Source: Kosakonia sp. SMBL-WEM22
GTDB taxonomy: Bacteria; Pseudomonadota; Gammaproteobacteria; Enterobacterales; Enterobacteriaceae
Assembly: GCF_014490785.1 (NCBI RefSeq)
Contig: NZ_CP051488.1
Coordinates: 1,798,001-1,862,000 of the forward strand
Reading direction: 5' to 3'
Length of the DNA stretch: 64,000 nt
The position numbers and the translations under genes were made by a program. The notes under the pieces are model-generated. The model did no database searches. It was not told the origin of the DNA and saw nothing but the letters and a program-made list of their open reading frames with translations. This document shows positions 63,604 through 64,000 of this stretch, piece by piece. The number at the start of each line of letters is the position of its first letter. The stretch's first letter is position 1.

Positions 63604-63771
63604 TTACGATATTGCTGCCATAACGACGTGATAGGCACGCTTACAAATTGCCATAAAGTCTTCGTCAGTACTGTATCTTACGCGAGACTTAAGAGAAAAT
63701 TTACTGACCCAGGCGCAGAGGTTTCCCTTAACGTAACCGCGTTCATATCCCCTGCGGTAAACACTCGACAT
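63604..63771 (-). CDS. Small unrecognised protein downstream of serT
   Basis: Possible 55-residue basic protein starting 'MSSVYRRGYERGYVKG' and ending 'RAYHVVMAAIS'. The start is chosen because AGGAA lies nine bases upstream; the frame is open to 63825 (73 residues, 'MDRRGLQSKNQ') but that ATG lacks an SD. I do not recognise a family. It points towards serT, follows another minus-strand frame at the window edge, and lies in AT-richer sequence unlike the core genes, so it may belong to an accessory insertion. An overlapping plus-strand frame exists, so coding is not certain. Confidence 0.4.
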   Translation of the reverse strand: MSSVYRRGYERGYVKGNLCAWVSKFSLKSRVRYSTDEDFMAICKRAYHVVMAAIS

Positions 63772-63868
63772 ACAGCTCATTTCCTGGTTGGACTGATTTT
63801 TACTTTGCAGGCCACGACGATCCATAAAATGACGAACGTCTGCCAGTTAGATTAAGTCAGCTTTAACT

Positions 63869-64000
63869 TTACCGTATACGGCGAAAAGTTTTTTTGATGT
63901 TGCAGATGATCTCGCGGTGTTCGTATTGCAAGCTCAGTTTAGTAGGCACTTTCAAGAAAATCTTCCAAGGCTTTTCGAACGTAATCACATCTGAATATTT
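63869..64000 (-). CDS. 3' end of an unrecognised minus-strand gene (truncated by the window)
   Basis: A frame open from the last base of the window to a TAA at 63869-63871 encodes 43 residues with a plausible protein composition ('VITFEKPWKIFLKVP', ending 'IKKTFRRIR'). The start is outside the window. No family is recognised. It would be read before the small frame at 63604-63771, with a 97-base gap between them. Forty-four open codons alone are weak evidence, so this is tentative. Confidence 0.35.
   Translation of the reverse strand, partial: KYSDVITFEKPWKIFLKVPTKLSLQYEHREIICNIKKTFRRIR

Noticed and set aside
63604..63771. Resemblance of the small serT-side protein to Rmf (same length of 55, a 'RGY' repeat near the N-terminus)
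   Set aside because: The conserved CPY and WLGGW parts of the Rmf family are missing, so the similarity is probably chance.
63448..63855. A 135-residue plus-strand frame after serT
   Set aside because: Its start lies inside the serT terminator hairpin and its sequence looks non-coding. The minus-strand frames have a better composition, and one has an RBS.
63442..64000. Direct repeat of the serT 3' end as an attachment site
   Set aside because: The only match I saw is a short inverted GCGCAGAG near 63567, too short and in the wrong orientation.

Overview
This window is a stretch of enterobacterial core chromosome. The gene order rpsA-ihfB-comEC(ycaI)-msbA-lpxK-ycaQ-ycaR-kdsB-ycbJ-elyC-cmoM-mukFEB-ldtD-mepK-ycbL-aspC-ompF-asnS-pncB-pepN-ssuEADCB-pyrD-zapC-ycbX-rlmKL-uup-pqiABC-rmf-fabA-lonH-matP-ompA-sulA-tfoX-yccSF-helD-mgsA-yccU-hspQ-rlmI-acyP-tusE-yccA-serT follows the Escherichia coli K-12 map as I remember it. 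Protein similarity to E. coli is high but clearly not identical (OmpF, LdtD, SsuA and TfoX are noticeably diverged). A member of the Enterobacter/Kosakonia/Klebsiella/Cronobacter group is therefore more likely than Escherichia itself; the genus cannot be fixed from this sequence alone.

Layout. 1-2.3 kb: translation and nucleoid genes (ribosomal protein S1, IHF beta). 2.3-9.7 kb: a DNA-uptake-like ComEC protein, then the lipid A/Kdo group (MsbA flippase, LpxK kinase, KdsB) with the crosslink-repair glycosylase YcaQ embedded in it. 9.8-18.8 kb: YcbJ, ElyC and the cmoM-mukFEB condensin operon. 19-22.2 kb: peptidoglycan remodelling (LdtD transpeptidase, MepK endopeptidase) and the metallo-hydrolase YcbL. 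22.2-31 kb: AspC, the OmpF porin with its long regulatory gap, AsnS, PncB and PepN, ending in a REP/BIME cluster. 31.2-35.5 kb: the ssuEADCB sulfonate-sulfur operon. 35.7-46.2 kb: PyrD, ZapC, YcbX, the bifunctional 23S rRNA methyltransferase RlmKL, Uup, and the PqiABC envelope lipid-transport system. 46.4-52.5 kb: Rmf, FabA, LonH, MatP, OmpA, SulA and TfoX. 52.5-61.3 kb: YccS, YccF, HelD, MgsA, YccU, HspQ, RlmI, AcyP, TusE and YccA. 61.6-63.2 kb: an orphan OppA/MppA-like peptide-binding protein that the K-12 map lacks here. 63.35 kb: tRNA-Ser(UGA), followed by about 550 bases of AT-richer, unrecognised sequence.

Regulatory sites readable from the bases include a LexA box before sulA, adjacent FabR and FadR sites before fabA, a PurR-like box plus a start-site-switch hairpin before pyrD, a sigma-32-type promoter before hspQ, a CpxR-like box before ldtD, OmpR and MicF target sequence before ompF, the long structured ompA leader, and a stringent-type tRNA promoter before serT. 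Most convergent gene pairs are separated by clear intrinsic terminators.

I found no CRISPR array, insertion sequence, complete prophage or evident new defence or biosynthetic system. Relative to K-12 the variable points are the absent elf fimbrial cluster between ssuE and pyrD, the absent yccT, the extra oppA paralog, and the replacement of the hya region after serT by unknown sequence. The last of these is the most promising place to look for accessory content, and it runs off the end of the window.
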